Assembly: GCF_014779555.2 (NCBI RefSeq)
Contig: NZ_CP094357.1
Span: 5,022,001 to 5,086,000 of the forward strand
Direction: 5' to 3'
DNA length: 64,000 nt
Origin: Lysobacter capsici
Lineage (GTDB): Bacteria; Pseudomonadota; Gammaproteobacteria; Xanthomonadales; Xanthomonadaceae
Both the position numbers and the translations under genes were made by a program. Under the pieces are notes generated by a model. It saw only the letters and a list, made by a program, of their open reading frames with translations. It was not told the DNA's origin and did no database searches. Shown piece after piece: positions 1 to 8,751 of this stretch. The number at the start of each line of letters is the position of its first letter. Within the stretch, counting starts at the first letter, position 1.

Positions 1-1021
1 GCCACGGCAATTGCGGATAGTCCCAGTGCGCATGATGCAGGCGTCGCGGATCGATCTCGCCCATCACGCAGGCGCGCAGCTTGGGGTAGTCGACCAGCAG
101 ATCCAATGCGAGCTGATCGAGTTCGACCAGATGCGGCGCGTTTTCCTTGATGTCCACGCACTGGGTCAGTTCGGTCAATGCGCGCGTCGCCGCATGCGTG
201 GCATAGGGCGAAGCGCCGCAGCCGTGCGGAAACACGATTTCCTCGGGCAAGCGTTCCTCGGTCGTGGCGATGAAGGCCGGATAGGCCAGGTCGCTGGTCA
301 CGTCGATCAGCAATACGCGACGTTCGAGACGGCGCTGCGCAAGCTCGTGGATACGCGCAAGCTCGGCCGGCAGCGACGACGGCTCGATCAGGCGACCGTA
401 ACGCGCCGGCGCGCCGAGGTAGTGCGCGAGCATGAACAACGCCCACGCGTCGCGTTCGACGATCTCGCCGATGCCGTGCAGCGCGGCTTCCTCGAAGCTG
501 GCGCCGATCGCGGTGCCGCTGTTGGAGCTGTAGCGGGTCGCGCTGTGGTAGTCGAAATCGTCGCGCGGATCGCGCAACTCGACCGCGGGCGGATAATCGG
601 GAAACACCATGAACAACGGCACGGCCAGATCGGCCCGGCCAGAATACGACGCGTACTGGCGGCACGCCAGATGGCGCTGGGATTGATCGGCGAACTCGGA
701 CACGAACGGCAGGCCGGCGCAGCGCGGGTCGTCGGCGAGTTCGCGCGCGGCTACGAACAGCGGTTCGGTGGCCAGCGCGGACGCGCGGCAGTAGTAGTGT
801 TCGACCGCTTCGTACAAGGCGCCGGTCAACGAGGCGGCGGGTTCGCCCTTGCCGGAACCGCGACTGAGCAGTCGCCCCTGCGCATCGTGCAGGGCGCACT
901 TGATCGTGACCAGGCCATGGCCGAACTCACCGGTCTGCGCGCTCCAGCCGCGCCGCGCGATGCAGGCGTGGATGATGCGGTTGGCCTCGTCCAGGCTGCG
1001 CTCTCGTTCGTACGGAATCAT
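1..1021 (-). CDS. YcaO-domain protein, C-terminus cut by window edge
   Basis: The 340 visible codons encode a YcaO enzyme, the family that uses ATP to activate backbone amides and install azolines, thioamides or amidines on peptides. Two family blocks are clear: SRGSGKGEP followed by an Ala/Glu-rich helix (GALYEAVEHYY), and SNSGTAIGASFEEA followed by GIGEIVERDAWALF, which carry the ATP/Mg-binding Glu and Arg/Asp positions. The ATG at 1021 follows AAGGA. The 3' end lies beyond base 1, so a C-terminal PxPxP tail cannot be checked. It is 85 nt downstream of a 59-codon peptide gene on the same strand, which favours a RiPP-modifying role over the housekeeping YcaO role; that role is inferred. Partner proteins (E1-like, TfuA, dehydrogenase) would have to lie outside the window. 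Confidence 0.85.
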   Translation of the reverse strand, partial: MIPYERERSLDEANRIIHACIARRGWSAQTGEFGHGLVTIKCALHDAQGRLLSRGSGKGEPAASLTGALYEAVEHYYCRASALATEPLFVAARELADDPRCAGLPFVSEFADQSQRHLACRQYASYSGRADLAVPLFMVFPDYPPAVELRDPRDDFDYHSATRYSSNSGTAIGASFEEAALHGIGEIVERDAWALFMLAHYLGAPARYGRLIEPSSLPAELARIHELAQRRLERRVLLIDVTSDLAYPAFIATTEERLPEEIVFPHGCGASPYATHAATRALTELTQCVDIKENAPHLVELDQLALDLLVDYPKLRACVMGEIDPRRLHHAHWDYPQLPW

Positions 1022-1064
1022 TCCTTGTTCCTCGCCAATGGTGCATGCGGTGCATGAGGGCGAA

Positions 1065-1096
1065 CGCATGGCGCGCGACAGTGCGCGCGCCATGCG
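1065..1096 (-). promoter_or_regulatory. 13-bp stem hairpin between peptide gene and ycaO
   Basis: CGCATGGCGCGCG (1065-1077) and CGCGCGCCATGCG (1084-1096) are perfect complements around a 6-nt loop. The stem starts 10 nt after the peptide stop codon and lacks a T-tract on the minus strand. It could be a leaky terminator or mRNA-stabilising stem that raises peptide output over YcaO output, as in many RiPP operons. Confidence 0.7.
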
Positions 1097-1106
1097 GGTT
1101 CAGCGC

Positions 1107-1286
1107 TTACTTGGCGAACTCGTCCAGGAACGCCTGCTCCTGCGCGGTCGGCGCATTGAGCTCGTTCATCGCGACCTTGAAATCCACGCCGGACGCGGCG
1201 CTGCTGACGCGCAGCGCCTCGGTGGACGGGATGTACTTCGGCTTTTCGAGCACGGTCTTTTCGAAATCAAGGCGGGTAGCACCCAT
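1107..1286 (-). CDS. 59-aa peptide, candidate RiPP precursor
   Basis: The ATG at 1286 has an ideal Shine-Dalgarno (AGGAGG, 7 nt upstream), far better than most genes here. The peptide begins MGATRLDFEK and ends AFLDEFAK. It is charged and helical in character, has no Cys, no Gly-Gly cleavage site, no signal peptide, and a small Ser/Ala/Gly patch (SSAASG, residues 28-33). It precedes the ycaO gene with a strong hairpin in between. I do not recognise its family. If it is a YcaO substrate, the absence of Cys argues against thiazoles and for Ser/Thr azoles, backbone thioamide/amidine, or a role as leader or partner peptide. That it is a real gene is well supported; its role as a precursor is inferred. 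Confidence 0.75.
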   Translation of the reverse strand: MGATRLDFEKTVLEKPKYIPSTEALRVSSAASGVDFKVAMNELNAPTAQEQAFLDEFAK

Positions 1287-1632
1287 GACTAAACCTCCTG
1301 TTAGGTCGAAGAGGCACGGACGCGAACCGACGAGGCGGTGTCCACCAGGCTGCGGGCCGTCCTGTGCCGCAGCCTGCGGCTGCGCGATCAGGGTTAACCG
1401 CTGCGACGGACACAGGTCCATGAAGCGCGTCACCAAACCGCGCAGCGGCGGCGCAACCGGGCGACGCGCGGCGCCGATCGCGGAAAATACGGTTCAAACC
1501 TGAAACATCGCGGGCGTTGGAGTGTTCGCTGGCGGCAGGCTATGCACCGGCGCGCACCGCGACGGATGTCTCAGTCGCGGCTTTGCGTCGATCAACTGAA
1601 CACGACAGCGGCGAGCGCCGCCGCCGCGGGTT
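1287..1632. other. Intergenic region upstream of the peptide gene
   Basis: This 346-nt gap should carry the minus-strand promoter for the peptide/ycaO unit. The most AT-rich stretch is near 1485-1510. No convincing operator, terminator or additional gene was seen. Confidence 0.5.
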
Positions 1633-2454
1633 TCACAGCACGCTGGCCGCGCGCAATTCGTTCGCGGCGAAGGTCGCCGCGGCGCCTTCGGGCAGGTTCA
1701 ACGGCCCGGTCACGCAGCTGACGAACACGAACGAACGCGTGCCGCGGGTGATTTGACCGACCTGCCAGCGCACCGCTTCGCTGCCGGCCATCACCGCCGA
1801 TCCGCTCTTGGCGACCACCGAGGTGTCGTTGCGCGCGGGAAAGCGCCCGATCCCGATCGCGCCGTAGTTGCCGATCAAGGCGCCGGGCGGCTGCCGCAGG
1901 CCGGCGCGCACGTCGGCCATGGCCTGCTTGTTGACCGGCAATTGCTCGCTGAAGAAGCGGCGCAGGAACAGCATCTGTTCGTCCGGGGAAATCTGCAGCG
2001 AGCCGCCCATCCAGAAATTGGCGCCGCTGCTGGTGTCGGCGTTGCCGTAATTGAAGCGGTTCATGTACTCGCGTTCGCGGGTCTCGCCCAAGCGCTGGGC
2101 GATGAACTGGAAGTACTCGGTCGATGAATACATCAGCGCGGTGTCGAGCGAATGGGTGCCGCTGCCCGCCAGCGGCTGGCCGGCGCGCACGATGCTGCCG
2201 TCGAGCCCGGCCAGGGCGTGCGGAATATCGAAGGTCGCCGCCGGCGTGACCCGGCGCTTGCAGGCCGGCGACGGCGTGCGGCGGATTTCGCCGGCGCTCA
2301 TGTCGTACAGCAGGAAACAGGCCTGGACCTTGGGCGCCTCGGCTTCCGCGTCGGGCTCGATGAACGGATACGGCAGCGTGCTGGCGCGGTTCTGGGCGCT
2401 GGCGTTGAAGCCCAGCACCAGCAGGCTCAAAACGGCGACGAATGAGGCTTTCAT
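1633..2454 (-). CDS. Class D beta-lactamase-like protein, apparently catalytically dead
   Basis: This is a 273-residue secreted protein (signal peptide MKASFVAVLSLLVLGFNASAQ) with the overall layout of OXA-type class D beta-lactamases: the helix after the active site (IPHALAGLDG), a degenerate S-x-V region (YSSTEYFQF, residues 109-118), an intact YGN (136-138) and a KSG triad in VVAKSGSAV. The nucleophile motif STFK is replaced by ATFD (residues 73-76), so both the acylated Ser and the carboxylated Lys are missing. Known class D enzymes cannot work without these, so it is probably a binding or regulatory pseudoenzyme, or a misassigned relative. AGGAG lies 10 nt before the ATG. Confidence 0.75.
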   Translation of the reverse strand: MKASFVAVLSLLVLGFNASAQNRASTLPYPFIEPDAEAEAPKVQACFLLYDMSAGEIRRTPSPACKRRVTPAATFDIPHALAGLDGSIVRAGQPLAGSGTHSLDTALMYSSTEYFQFIAQRLGETREREYMNRFNYGNADTSSGANFWMGGSLQISPDEQMLFLRRFFSEQLPVNKQAMADVRAGLRQPPGALIGNYGAIGIGRFPARNDTSVVAKSGSAVMAGSEAVRWQVGQITRGTRSFVFVSCVTGPLNLPEGAAATFAANELRAASVL

Positions 2455-2687
2455 GCCTGAAGGACTCCTTGCAGGAAGGGCGCGGGCGGCCGCAGCGCCG
2501 TGGCGCGCCCGCGCCGGCCTGCGTCCTTGTCGCGCGGACCGGACCAGAATGCCATGCCCGGCAGGCACATTCGACCGCGGCCGGCCGCGGTTTGCGTGTC
2601 GGCGCACGCGCGGCTTGACCTGAAGCGGGCTTGAGGTCCTATGCTCGCCTGCTCCGATACCGCGCGAACCGCTTCGCGAAGGACCGC

Positions 2688-4574
2688 ATGTCCGCCACGC
2701 CACCGCAGGTTCCGCCCGCCGCCGAGCCAGCCGCCGTCGATCCGCGCGCGGTCGAGCCACCCACTTCCGCCGAACCCGCCACCTCCGAGGTCACGCCGCT
2801 CGCGCGCGCCGCCGGCCACCGCGGCGACTGGTCGGTGCTGACCTCGCTCGCGCCGTACCTGCGTCCTTATCTGGGCCGGATCGCGATCGCCCTGGCGATG
2901 GTGTTCGCGGCCAAGCTGCTGAACCTGTACGTGCCGATGGCGCTCAAGCAGCTCATCGACCGCCTCAACGTACCGCTGACCCCGCTGCTGCTGCCGGTCG
3001 GCCTGCTGCTGTCCTACGGCGCCGCGCGCATCGGCGTGACCTTGTTCACCGAGCTGCGCCAGGTGGTGTTCGCGCGAGTGATGGCGCGCACCTCGCGCCA
3101 GGTGACGCTGCAGGTGTTCCAGCATCTGCACGGGCTGAGCCTGAAGTTCCATCTCGCCCGCCGCACCGGCGGCGTCGCCCGCGACGTCGAGCGCGGCGGC
3201 AGCGCGATCGCCGACCTGCTGGACTGGACGATCTACACCATCATCCCGGTGCTGCTCGAAGTGGCGATGGTCACCACCGTGCTGGTATGGATCTACGACT
3301 GGCGCTTCGCCGCGATCGCGATCGCGACCTTGCTGCTGTACGGGCTGTGGACGTTCTCGGTGACCGAGTGGCGCACGCGCTACTACCGCGCTCAGGTCGA
3401 GGCCGACACCCACGCCAACGAACGCGCGGTCGACTCGCTGCTCAATTACGAAACGGTCAAGTACTTCAACAACGAAGACCACGAGGCCCGGCGCTACGAC
3501 GACAACCTGCGCCAGTTGGAGAACGCCCAGGTCGTGTCGATCAAGACCCTGGCCGTGCTCAATCTCGGCCAGAGCCTGGTGGTCGCGCTCGGGGTGACCG
3601 CGATGATGTGGCTGGCCGCGCGCGGCGTGGCGCGCGGCGAGATGACGGTCGGCGACCTGGTGCTGGTCAATGCCTATCTGCTGCAGTTGTCGGCGCCGTT
3701 GTTCATGCTCGGCATGATGTATCGCGAAGTGAAGCAGGCGCTGACCAACATGGAGCGGCTGTTCGGCCTGCTCGACGAGCGTCAGGACGTGCGCGACGCG
3801 CCCGATGCGCAGACACTGGCCTCGGCGCGGCCGCGGGTCGCGTTCCGCAACGTGCGCTTCGGTTACGACCCGCGTCGCGAGATTCTGCAGGGCATCGACT
3901 TCGATATCCCGGCCGGCGCCACCGTGGCCGTGGTCGGCCATTCGGGCTCGGGCAAATCGACCCTGGCGCGGTTGCTGTACCGCTTCTACGACGTCGACTC
4001 CGGCGCGATCGAGATCGAAGGCCACGACCTGCGCGCGCTGACCCAGTCCTCGCTGCGCGGCGCGATCGGCATCGTCCCGCAGGACACCGTGCTGTTCAAC
4101 GACAGCATCGGCTACAACATCCGCTATGGCCGGCCCGACGCCGACGACGCGCAGGTCGAGGCGGCCGCGCGCGCCGCGCACATCCACGACTTCATCGTCG
4201 GCCTGCCCGACGGTTACGACACGCCGGTGGGCGAACGCGGGCTCAAGCTGTCGGGCGGCGAAAAGCAGCGCGTGGCGATCGCGCGCGCCCTGCTCAAGAA
4301 CCCGTCGATCCTGATCTTCGACGAAGCCACCTCGGCCCTGGATTCCAAGTCCGAGCGCGCGATCCAGTCCGAACTCGACCGGCTCGCGGTCGGCCGCACC
4401 ACGTTGGTGATCGCGCACCGGCTGTCGACGGTGATGGACGCCGACCAGATCCTGGTCATGGACGCCGGCCGCATTCTCGAACGCGGCACCCATTCGCAGT
4501 TGCTGGCGAAGAATGGGGTGTACGCGCAGATGTGGGATTTGCAGCAGCGGCAGGCCGACGAAGTCGCCGTTTAG
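2688..4574 (+). CDS. ABC exporter, Atm1/HMT1-type half transporter
   Basis: This is a 628-residue fused permease/ATPase. A Pro/Ala/Glu-rich N-terminal tail of about 50 residues precedes six membrane helices, then the nucleotide-binding domain: Walker [10 protein letters not shown] (about 416-424), signature LSGGEKQR (about 520) and Walker [13 protein letters not shown] (about 540). The motif [10 protein letters not shown] in the membrane domain is typical of the Atm1/ABCB7/HMT1 group, which exports glutathione- or sulfur-linked compounds and contributes to metal tolerance or Fe-S homeostasis. It works as a homodimer in the inner membrane. The ATG at 2688 is chosen because AAGGA sits just upstream. 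It stands alone on the plus strand, followed by a REP-like palindrome. Confidence 0.9.
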   Translation: MSATPPQVPPAAEPAAVDPRAVEPPTSAEPATSEVTPLARAAGHRGDWSVLTSLAPYLRPYLGRIAIALAMVFAAKLLNLYVPMALKQLIDRLNVPLTPLLLPVGLLLSYGAARIGVTLFTELRQVVFARVMARTSRQVTLQVFQHLHGLSLKFHLARRTGGVARDVERGGSAIADLLDWTIYTIIPVLLEVAMVTTVLVWIYDWRFAAIAIATLLLYGLWTFSVTEWRTRYYRAQVEADTHANERAVDSLLNYETVKYFNNEDHEARRYDDNLRQLENAQVVSIKTLAVLNLGQSLVVALGVTAMMWLAARGVARGEMTVGDLVLVNAYLLQLSAPLFMLGMMYREVKQALTNMERLFGLLDERQDVRDAPDAQTLASARPRVAFRNVRFGYDPRREILQGIDFDIPAGATVAVVGHSGSGKSTLARLLYRFYDVDSGAIEIEGHDLRALTQSSLRGAIGIVPQDTVLFNDSIGYNIRYGRPDADDAQVEAAARAAHIHDFIVGLPDGYDTPVGERGLKLSGGEKQRVAIARALLKNPSILIFDEATSALDSKSERAIQSELDRLAVGRTTLVIAHRLSTVMDADQILVMDAGRILERGTHSQLLAKNGVYAQMWDLQQRQADEVAV

Positions 4575-4586
4575 CCGCACGCCGCC

Positions 4587-4617
4587 CCTGCAGGAGCGGC
4601 GTGAGCCGCGACCGCGA
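4587..4617 (+). repeat. REP-like palindromic repeat, copy 1
   Basis: A 31-bp element containing GGAGCGGCGTGAGCCGC, with the small hairpin GCGGC/GCCGC, lies 12 nt after the ABC exporter stop. A second copy in reverse orientation lies at 45242-45272; 29 of 31 positions match. Confidence 0.85.
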
Positions 4618-4717
4618 CATCACGACAACGACGCAACCCGCACACAGCAATCGCAACTTGCAACCGACGAAAATCCCGCACAACGCCACCGTTACGATCG
4701 ACCCGCGACCACGCCAA

Positions 4718-5245
4718 TCAGCCCGCCGCCGGCGCCTCCCAGATCATGTACACATCCGCCCGCTGGTAATGCGAGCCCGGACGCGGCGCCGGGTGATGGC
4801 GAAACCCGACGCTTTCGTACAACTTCAGCGCCGGCCCCAGCCGATGGCTGGACTCCAGGAATAATTCGCGCCCGCCCATGTCCTGGAACGCGGCGATCGC
4901 CCCGGCCATCAGCTTGCGGCCGATGCCGCCGCCGCGCAGGCCGGGCTCGACCGCCATCTTGGTCAGTTCGACCAGGCCGTCGTCGTAACGCAGCAAGGCC
5001 ACCGTGCCGAGCGCGCGGTCGGCGTCGTCGACCGCGAACAGCACGCGGCCGCCGCCGGCGAGCAGATGGGTTTCCGGATCGTTGAGCACTTCGCGATCGA
5101 TCGGCTCGACCACGAACCAGCGCTCCAACCATTCGATGTTGAGACGGGCGAAATCGCCGCGCCAGCGCGGCTGGAAATCGACGATGCGGACGTTGCCGAC
5201 GATTGCGATCGGCGGCGTGTCGGAGGGGGTGGCGGAATCGTTCAT
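4718..5245 (-). CDS. GNAT-family N-acetyltransferase
   Basis: This 175-residue protein transfers an acyl group from acyl-CoA to an amine. The acetyl-CoA-binding P-loop is seen as LRGGGIGRKLM (about residues 110-120), preceded by the V/ELTKMAVEP strand and followed by LYESVGFRH, the standard motif A/B arrangement. The substrate is unknown; the C-terminal Y-x-R-A-D-V-Y-M-I-W end resembles small-molecule acetyltransferases rather than RimI. The ATG at 5245 is used; the upstream in-frame extension is Arg-rich and does not look coded. Confidence 0.85.
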   Translation of the reverse strand: MNDSATPSDTPPIAIVGNVRIVDFQPRWRGDFARLNIEWLERWFVVEPIDREVLNDPETHLLAGGGRVLFAVDDADRALGTVALLRYDDGLVELTKMAVEPGLRGGGIGRKLMAGAIAAFQDMGGRELFLESSHRLGPALKLYESVGFRHHPAPRPGSHYQRADVYMIWEAPAAG

Positions 5246-5417
5246 GCCCCGATGATAGCCGCGCCGGCCGCGGCTGCACGCAGTACCAAAGTCGCAGGCG
5301 AAAACCGTCGGTCGCGACCTCGACCGGCGGCGCCGTTTCGATGGACGAAAGCGCATCGCTCGGTTCGTACCGACCTGCGCGGAACCATCCAGGACACCTC
5401 GCCACGAAGCCGATGCC

Positions 5418-5448
5418 GAAAAACAAACGGCGACCTCGCGGCCGCCGT
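5418..5448 (-). terminator. Rho-independent terminator
   Basis: On the minus strand ACGGCG, a 10-nt loop and CGCCGT are followed by TTGTTTTT, about 28 nt after the stop codon of the Lys-rich secreted protein. Confidence 0.65.
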
Positions 5449-5475
5449 GTTTATCGCCAAACCCACCCGCGCGAC

Positions 5476-6168
5476 TCAGTCGCGTTTGGCCTCGCCGGAG
5501 GCCGGCTTGCCCTGACGCTTGGCCGTCCGCTCGCCGGCGGCGCGGCTTTTACCGGGCACGCCCTTGGCCTTGGCCGCCTCGGCTTTGCCCTTCTCAGGCT
5601 TGCCCTTCTCGTCTTTGCCTTTATCGGCCTTGGCCGCGGCCGGCGCCTTCGGCGGCGGATAATCGCGGTACGGCCGGTTGGGAAAATCGCGGTGCAGTTC
5701 GGTGTCGATCGTGATCGGCCGGCCCCAGCGGTCGTAGGTCGGCACGAAACCGCGCTTGAGCCGATGGAATTCCGCCGAGCCGGGTTTCACGCCCAGGCGC
5801 TGCGCGACCTCGCCCCAGCCCTGGCCATGCTCGCGATCCCATTCGTCGACCACGTAGCGGCACGGCCGTCCCAGCACCTGCGCGATCGCGCAGGCGTAGT
5901 ACACGTCGCCCGGCGTCCAGCGGCGTTGATCGAGCAGATCGCCGACCAGTTCGCGCGGCGCGCCGTAGTAACGCACCATCTCGTCGACGAACGGTTCGCG
6001 GTAACGCGTGGCGTAGCGGCTGATGTCGCCGAGCCACACGTCCACCCAGGCATCGCCGCTGCGCGGGTCCGAGCCCGCGGGCAGATCCTGCGCCTGCGCC
6101 GACGTGCCGAGCAACGCGGCGACCGATGCGGCCAAGGCGAAGAAACGGGTCTTGAGCTTGTCGGTCAT
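5476..6168 (-). CDS. Secreted protein with Lys/Gly-rich C-terminal tail
   Basis: This 230-residue protein starts at an ATG preceded by AGGAG. Residues 1-27 form a signal peptide (cleavage after AQA). The middle has a compact domain with WTPGDVYYACAIA and YVVDEWDREHGQGW, followed by a helical stretch and PTYDRWGRPITIDTELH. The last 60 residues are low-complexity KGK/EKGK/AKAK repeats, giving a very basic tail. Two Cys (in YACAIA and RPCRYV) could pair. I recognise no enzymatic family; the domain resembles conserved periplasmic proteins of unknown function. The tail suggests binding to an anionic polymer, which is inference only. Confidence 0.8.
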   Translation of the reverse strand: MTDKLKTRFFALAASVAALLGTSAQAQDLPAGSDPRSGDAWVDVWLGDISRYATRYREPFVDEMVRYYGAPRELVGDLLDQRRWTPGDVYYACAIAQVLGRPCRYVVDEWDREHGQGWGEVAQRLGVKPGSAEFHRLKRGFVPTYDRWGRPITIDTELHRDFPNRPYRDYPPPKAPAAAKADKGKDEKGKPEKGKAEAAKAKGVPGKSRAAGERTAKRQGKPASGEAKRD

Positions 6169-6354
6169 GGCGGGCTCCTGGGACGGTCCGGCGCGAGTGG
6201 CTGTCCGGGTGTCTAGAACGTTGGGACCGGCCGGTCCGGATCAAAGCGTGATGCGTATTGCTATTCATTCGGCAGCCACGTCGACAACGCGCGCGTGGCC
6301 GTCGCAACGACGGCGGCGGGACGGCGATCAGGCCGCGCCCGCGCCGGATCGACC

Positions 6355-6828
6355 TCAACGCGAAATCGTGAACTTGCCGAAGGCCACGCCGAGGTCCCAG
6401 CCCTGGCCGGTGCCGGCCAGGGCCAGCGACACATCGCCCTTGGTCATGACCTGCGCCTTGCTCGACTTGGACGCGCCGGCATGGGCTTCGGCGGTGGCGT
6501 AGCTGCCCAGGGTGTCGTTGAGGTTGTGGACGCCGGCGAATTCACCGGTGCCGTGATCGATGCGCGACTTGCCCACCGTGAGGCCGCCGCCCTTGGCGCT
6601 GATCTTCACCGACGCGCTCTGGCCGTTGCTGCAGCTGATGGTGCCGCGGCCGGAGGAGGTCTTGTAGAACACCGACCAGCCGGACATGGAGAATTTGAGC
6701 TTGCAGGTGATGGTGTCGCGCGCCGAGGCGGCGCCCGGCAGGCCGATCGCGGCCAGCAGCAGGGCGGCCAGGATCATGCGGTGCGGACGGCGGGCGGACG
6801 CGACGGCGGATGCGGCGATGGAGCGCAT
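6355..6828 (-). CDS. Small secreted protein of unknown function
   Basis: A 157-residue product with a long N-region and hydrophobic core (MILAALLLAAIGLPGAASA) followed by a mature beta-rich domain rich in Gly, Ser and Lys. Two Cys (ITCKLKF and TISCSNG) are placed to form one disulfide. The sequence KGGGLTVGKS and the C-terminal GVAFGKFTI are strand-like. No catalytic motif is visible. A GAGG lies 7 nt before the ATG. It sits among other minus-strand secreted proteins but each seems to have its own promoter. Confidence 0.75.
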   Translation of the reverse strand: MRSIAASAVASARRPHRMILAALLLAAIGLPGAASARDTITCKLKFSMSGWSVFYKTSSGRGTISCSNGQSASVKISAKGGGLTVGKSRIDHGTGEFAGVHNLNDTLGSYATAEAHAGASKSSKAQVMTKGDVSLALAGTGQGWDLGVAFGKFTISR

Positions 6829-7002
6829 GGCGGACCTCGGTGCGGAACGTTCGGCTGGAATCGTTCGTGATGGAATCGGGGACGCCGTACCACGGCGCCG
6901 GGAAGCGGCAGGCTACCACCCGGCGCCGCTTTGGCGACCGGGGCCGATGACGAAATCCGGCGATGCCGATGCGGCAAGCCGGGCACGGCGGCCGCAAGCG
7001 CA

Positions 7003-7024
7003 GACGGCGCCCTCGGGCGCCGTC
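7003..7024 (-). terminator. Hairpin without T-tract after Tyr-rich protein gene
   Basis: GACGGCGCC (7003-7011), CTCG and GGCGCCGTC (7016-7024) form a perfect 9-bp stem 22 nt beyond the stop codon at 7046. There is no U-run, so termination is likely but not certain. Confidence 0.5.
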
Positions 7025-7045
7025 GTTGCACATACTGCCAAGCGG

Positions 7046-7519
7046 TCAGTCGTCGTGACGATCGCGCCAGCGGCCGTTGTCGTGACGGCCGCGATAGTCG
7101 TCGCGGTCGTAGCGGTTGTAGTGACGGTAATCGTCGCGACGGTCGCGGCGCGGGTCGTAATACGTCACCCGGCACTTGCCGTGGCGATTGCAATCGCGGT
7201 CGTAATAGCGATTGTTGTTGTAACCGTTGTTGTAGCCGTAATAGCGCGGCGGCGGCGCCGGGCGATAGCTGGCGTAACGCGGGACGTTGCGGTAATAGGT
7301 CGGGCGGCCCCAGCGATCGTTGACCACGATCAGCCGATCGGCGTAGCCGTAATTGCCGTAGCGGTAGTACGGGGTGTTGTTGCGCACGATGACGTCGGCG
7401 ATGTCGACGATCACGCGGGCCAGCTGATCATCGGCGCGGGCCGGCGCCGGCACCATCGCCACCGCGCCCAAACCCAGGGCGAGTACGACGGGGGCAAGCC
7501 AACGGGACAGGGCAGTCAT
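7046..7519 (-). CDS. Secreted Tyr/Arg/Asp-rich protein
   Basis: This 157-residue protein has a signal peptide (cleavage near ARA-DD at about 29) and a mature part dominated by Tyr, Asn, Arg and Asp. It includes RWGRPTYYRNVPRY and a C-terminal YDRD/HYNRYDRDD low-complexity region. Two Cys flank NRHGK. GGAGA precedes the ATG by 5 nt. Similar Arg/Tyr-rich small proteins occur in envelope proteomes, but I know of no assigned function. The composition suggests an extended, disordered C-terminus. Confidence 0.75.
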   Translation of the reverse strand: MTALSRWLAPVVLALGLGAVAMVPAPARADDQLARVIVDIADVIVRNNTPYYRYGNYGYADRLIVVNDRWGRPTYYRNVPRYASYRPAPPPRYYGYNNGYNNNRYYDRDCNRHGKCRVTYYDPRRDRRDDYRHYNRYDRDDYRGRHDNGRWRDRHDD

Positions 7520-7683
7520 GGAGGGTCTCCTGAGAAGCCTGCATCGTCGGCAGGCACGCTGCGACTGTGAGCCCGCGACAGTGAACCGGTTTTTAATGAT
7601 TCGGGTCCGCGCCGACGCCGCTCAGCCGGCGTTGCCGTGGCCGGACGCGGGTACGCGACCCGCGCCGGCCGATTGCTCTCAGG

Positions 7684-8430
7684 TCAGGCCGCCGCGACCT
7701 TCGCCAGCTCGCGCACCGCCTGCGGCAGGTCGGCGGCCTGATCGACCCGGCGCAGCCGCGGCGCGTCGGCGGCGATCTCGGCTTCGTTCTCGTGCGCCCA
7801 GGTGGTGTGGTACGGGATGTGGATGCCCCAGCCGCCGAGCGCGAGCACCGGCGCGATGTCCGAGCGCAGCGAATTGCCGATCATCACGAAACGCTGGGCC
7901 GGCAGATCGAACACGCGCAGCAGCCGCGCATAGGTCTGGGTATCTTTCTCGCTGACGATCTCGATGCGCTGGAACAGATCGGCCAAGCCGCACTGGCGGA
8001 CCTTGGCTTCCTGGTGGAACAGATCGCCCTTGGTGATCAGCACCACCTCGAACTCGGCGGCGATCTGCGCCACCGCCTCGGGGATGCCCGGCAGCATTTC
8101 GACCGGATGCCGCAGCAGGTCCTTGCCCAGCTCGACGATGCGGTGCAGGTCGGCGGCGCTGATGCGTTCGCCGGTGATCTCGACCGCGGCCTCGATCATC
8201 GACAGCACCATGCCCTTCACGCCATAGCCGAAGATGCCGATGTTGCGTTTCTCGATCTCGTACAGGCGCTCGTGCAGGCGCGCGTCGCGCAGGTCGACAT
8301 AGCCGCCGACGATGCGTTCGAAATCGAGCTGGGCCTGATCGAAGTAGTCCTGACTGCGCCAGAGGGTGTCGTCGGCATCGAAACCGATCATGCGGATACG
8401 CGAATCCGCCACGGGGGTACGGGAGTTCAT
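7684..8430 (-). CDS. HAD-superfamily hydrolase
   Basis: This phosphatase-like protein of 248 residues begins with the HAD motif I GFDADDTLW (nucleophile Asp and general acid Asp two residues apart). Motif II is VVLITKGD, and the C-terminal acidic motif is MIGNSLRSDI (Asp). A large alpha-helical cap lies between motifs I and II. Substrate is unknown; the family acts on sugar, nucleotide or organic phosphates. A second ATG nine bases upstream (8439) is equally possible; neither has a strong ribosome binding site. Confidence 0.85.
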   Translation of the reverse strand: MNSRTPVADSRIRMIGFDADDTLWRSQDYFDQAQLDFERIVGGYVDLRDARLHERLYEIEKRNIGIFGYGVKGMVLSMIEAAVEITGERISAADLHRIVELGKDLLRHPVEMLPGIPEAVAQIAAEFEVVLITKGDLFHQEAKVRQCGLADLFQRIEIVSEKDTQTYARLLRVFDLPAQRFVMIGNSLRSDIAPVLALGGWGIHIPYHTTWAHENEAEIAADAPRLRRVDQAADLPQAVRELAKVAAA

Positions 8431-8675
8431 GGGCGGCATTATGCGCCCGCGCGCATTGCAGCGGTTGCCGAGTTGGGGCTCGAGCCCTCGCCAGTCCTGC
8501 CGAGCGATCCACCCAGGATTGCGACTTCCGAGGACTCATCGCCGTCCCAAGCCGGATTCCCGCTTTACAAATGGGGGCCACGGGATTCGCTCTTGCCCTT
8601 ACCTACAAAGGCCCCAGCCGAAACGAATCGCACACATACATCACCCGCCCTGCCCGCCAGAACGCCACCAGCGCA

Positions 8676-8707
8676 AACAAAAAGAGAGGGCGGCCGAAGC
8701 CGCCCTC
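8676..8707 (-). terminator. Rho-independent terminator of the EF-hand gene
   Basis: GAGGGCGGC (8686-8694), CGAA and GCCGCCCTC (8699-8707) form a perfect 9-bp stem. On the minus strand it is followed by TCTTTTTGTTTG. It lies about 45 nt after the stop at 8752. Confidence 0.9.
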
Positions 8708-8751
8708 ACCACAACGCAGGTACAACCTACACCCCAAGGGCGCGGCCGGAA

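Noticed and set aside
11-1057. A 348-codon plus-strand frame over the YcaO gene
   Set aside because: The minus strand carries YcaO motifs through the same bases; the plus-strand product has no recognisable domain.
2451-4580. A 709-codon open frame on the minus strand across the ABC exporter
   Set aside because: It is the antisense of a well-supported ABC transporter. Its composition (His/Arg/Gln-rich) is typical of GC-rich shadow frames, and it has no ribosome binding site.
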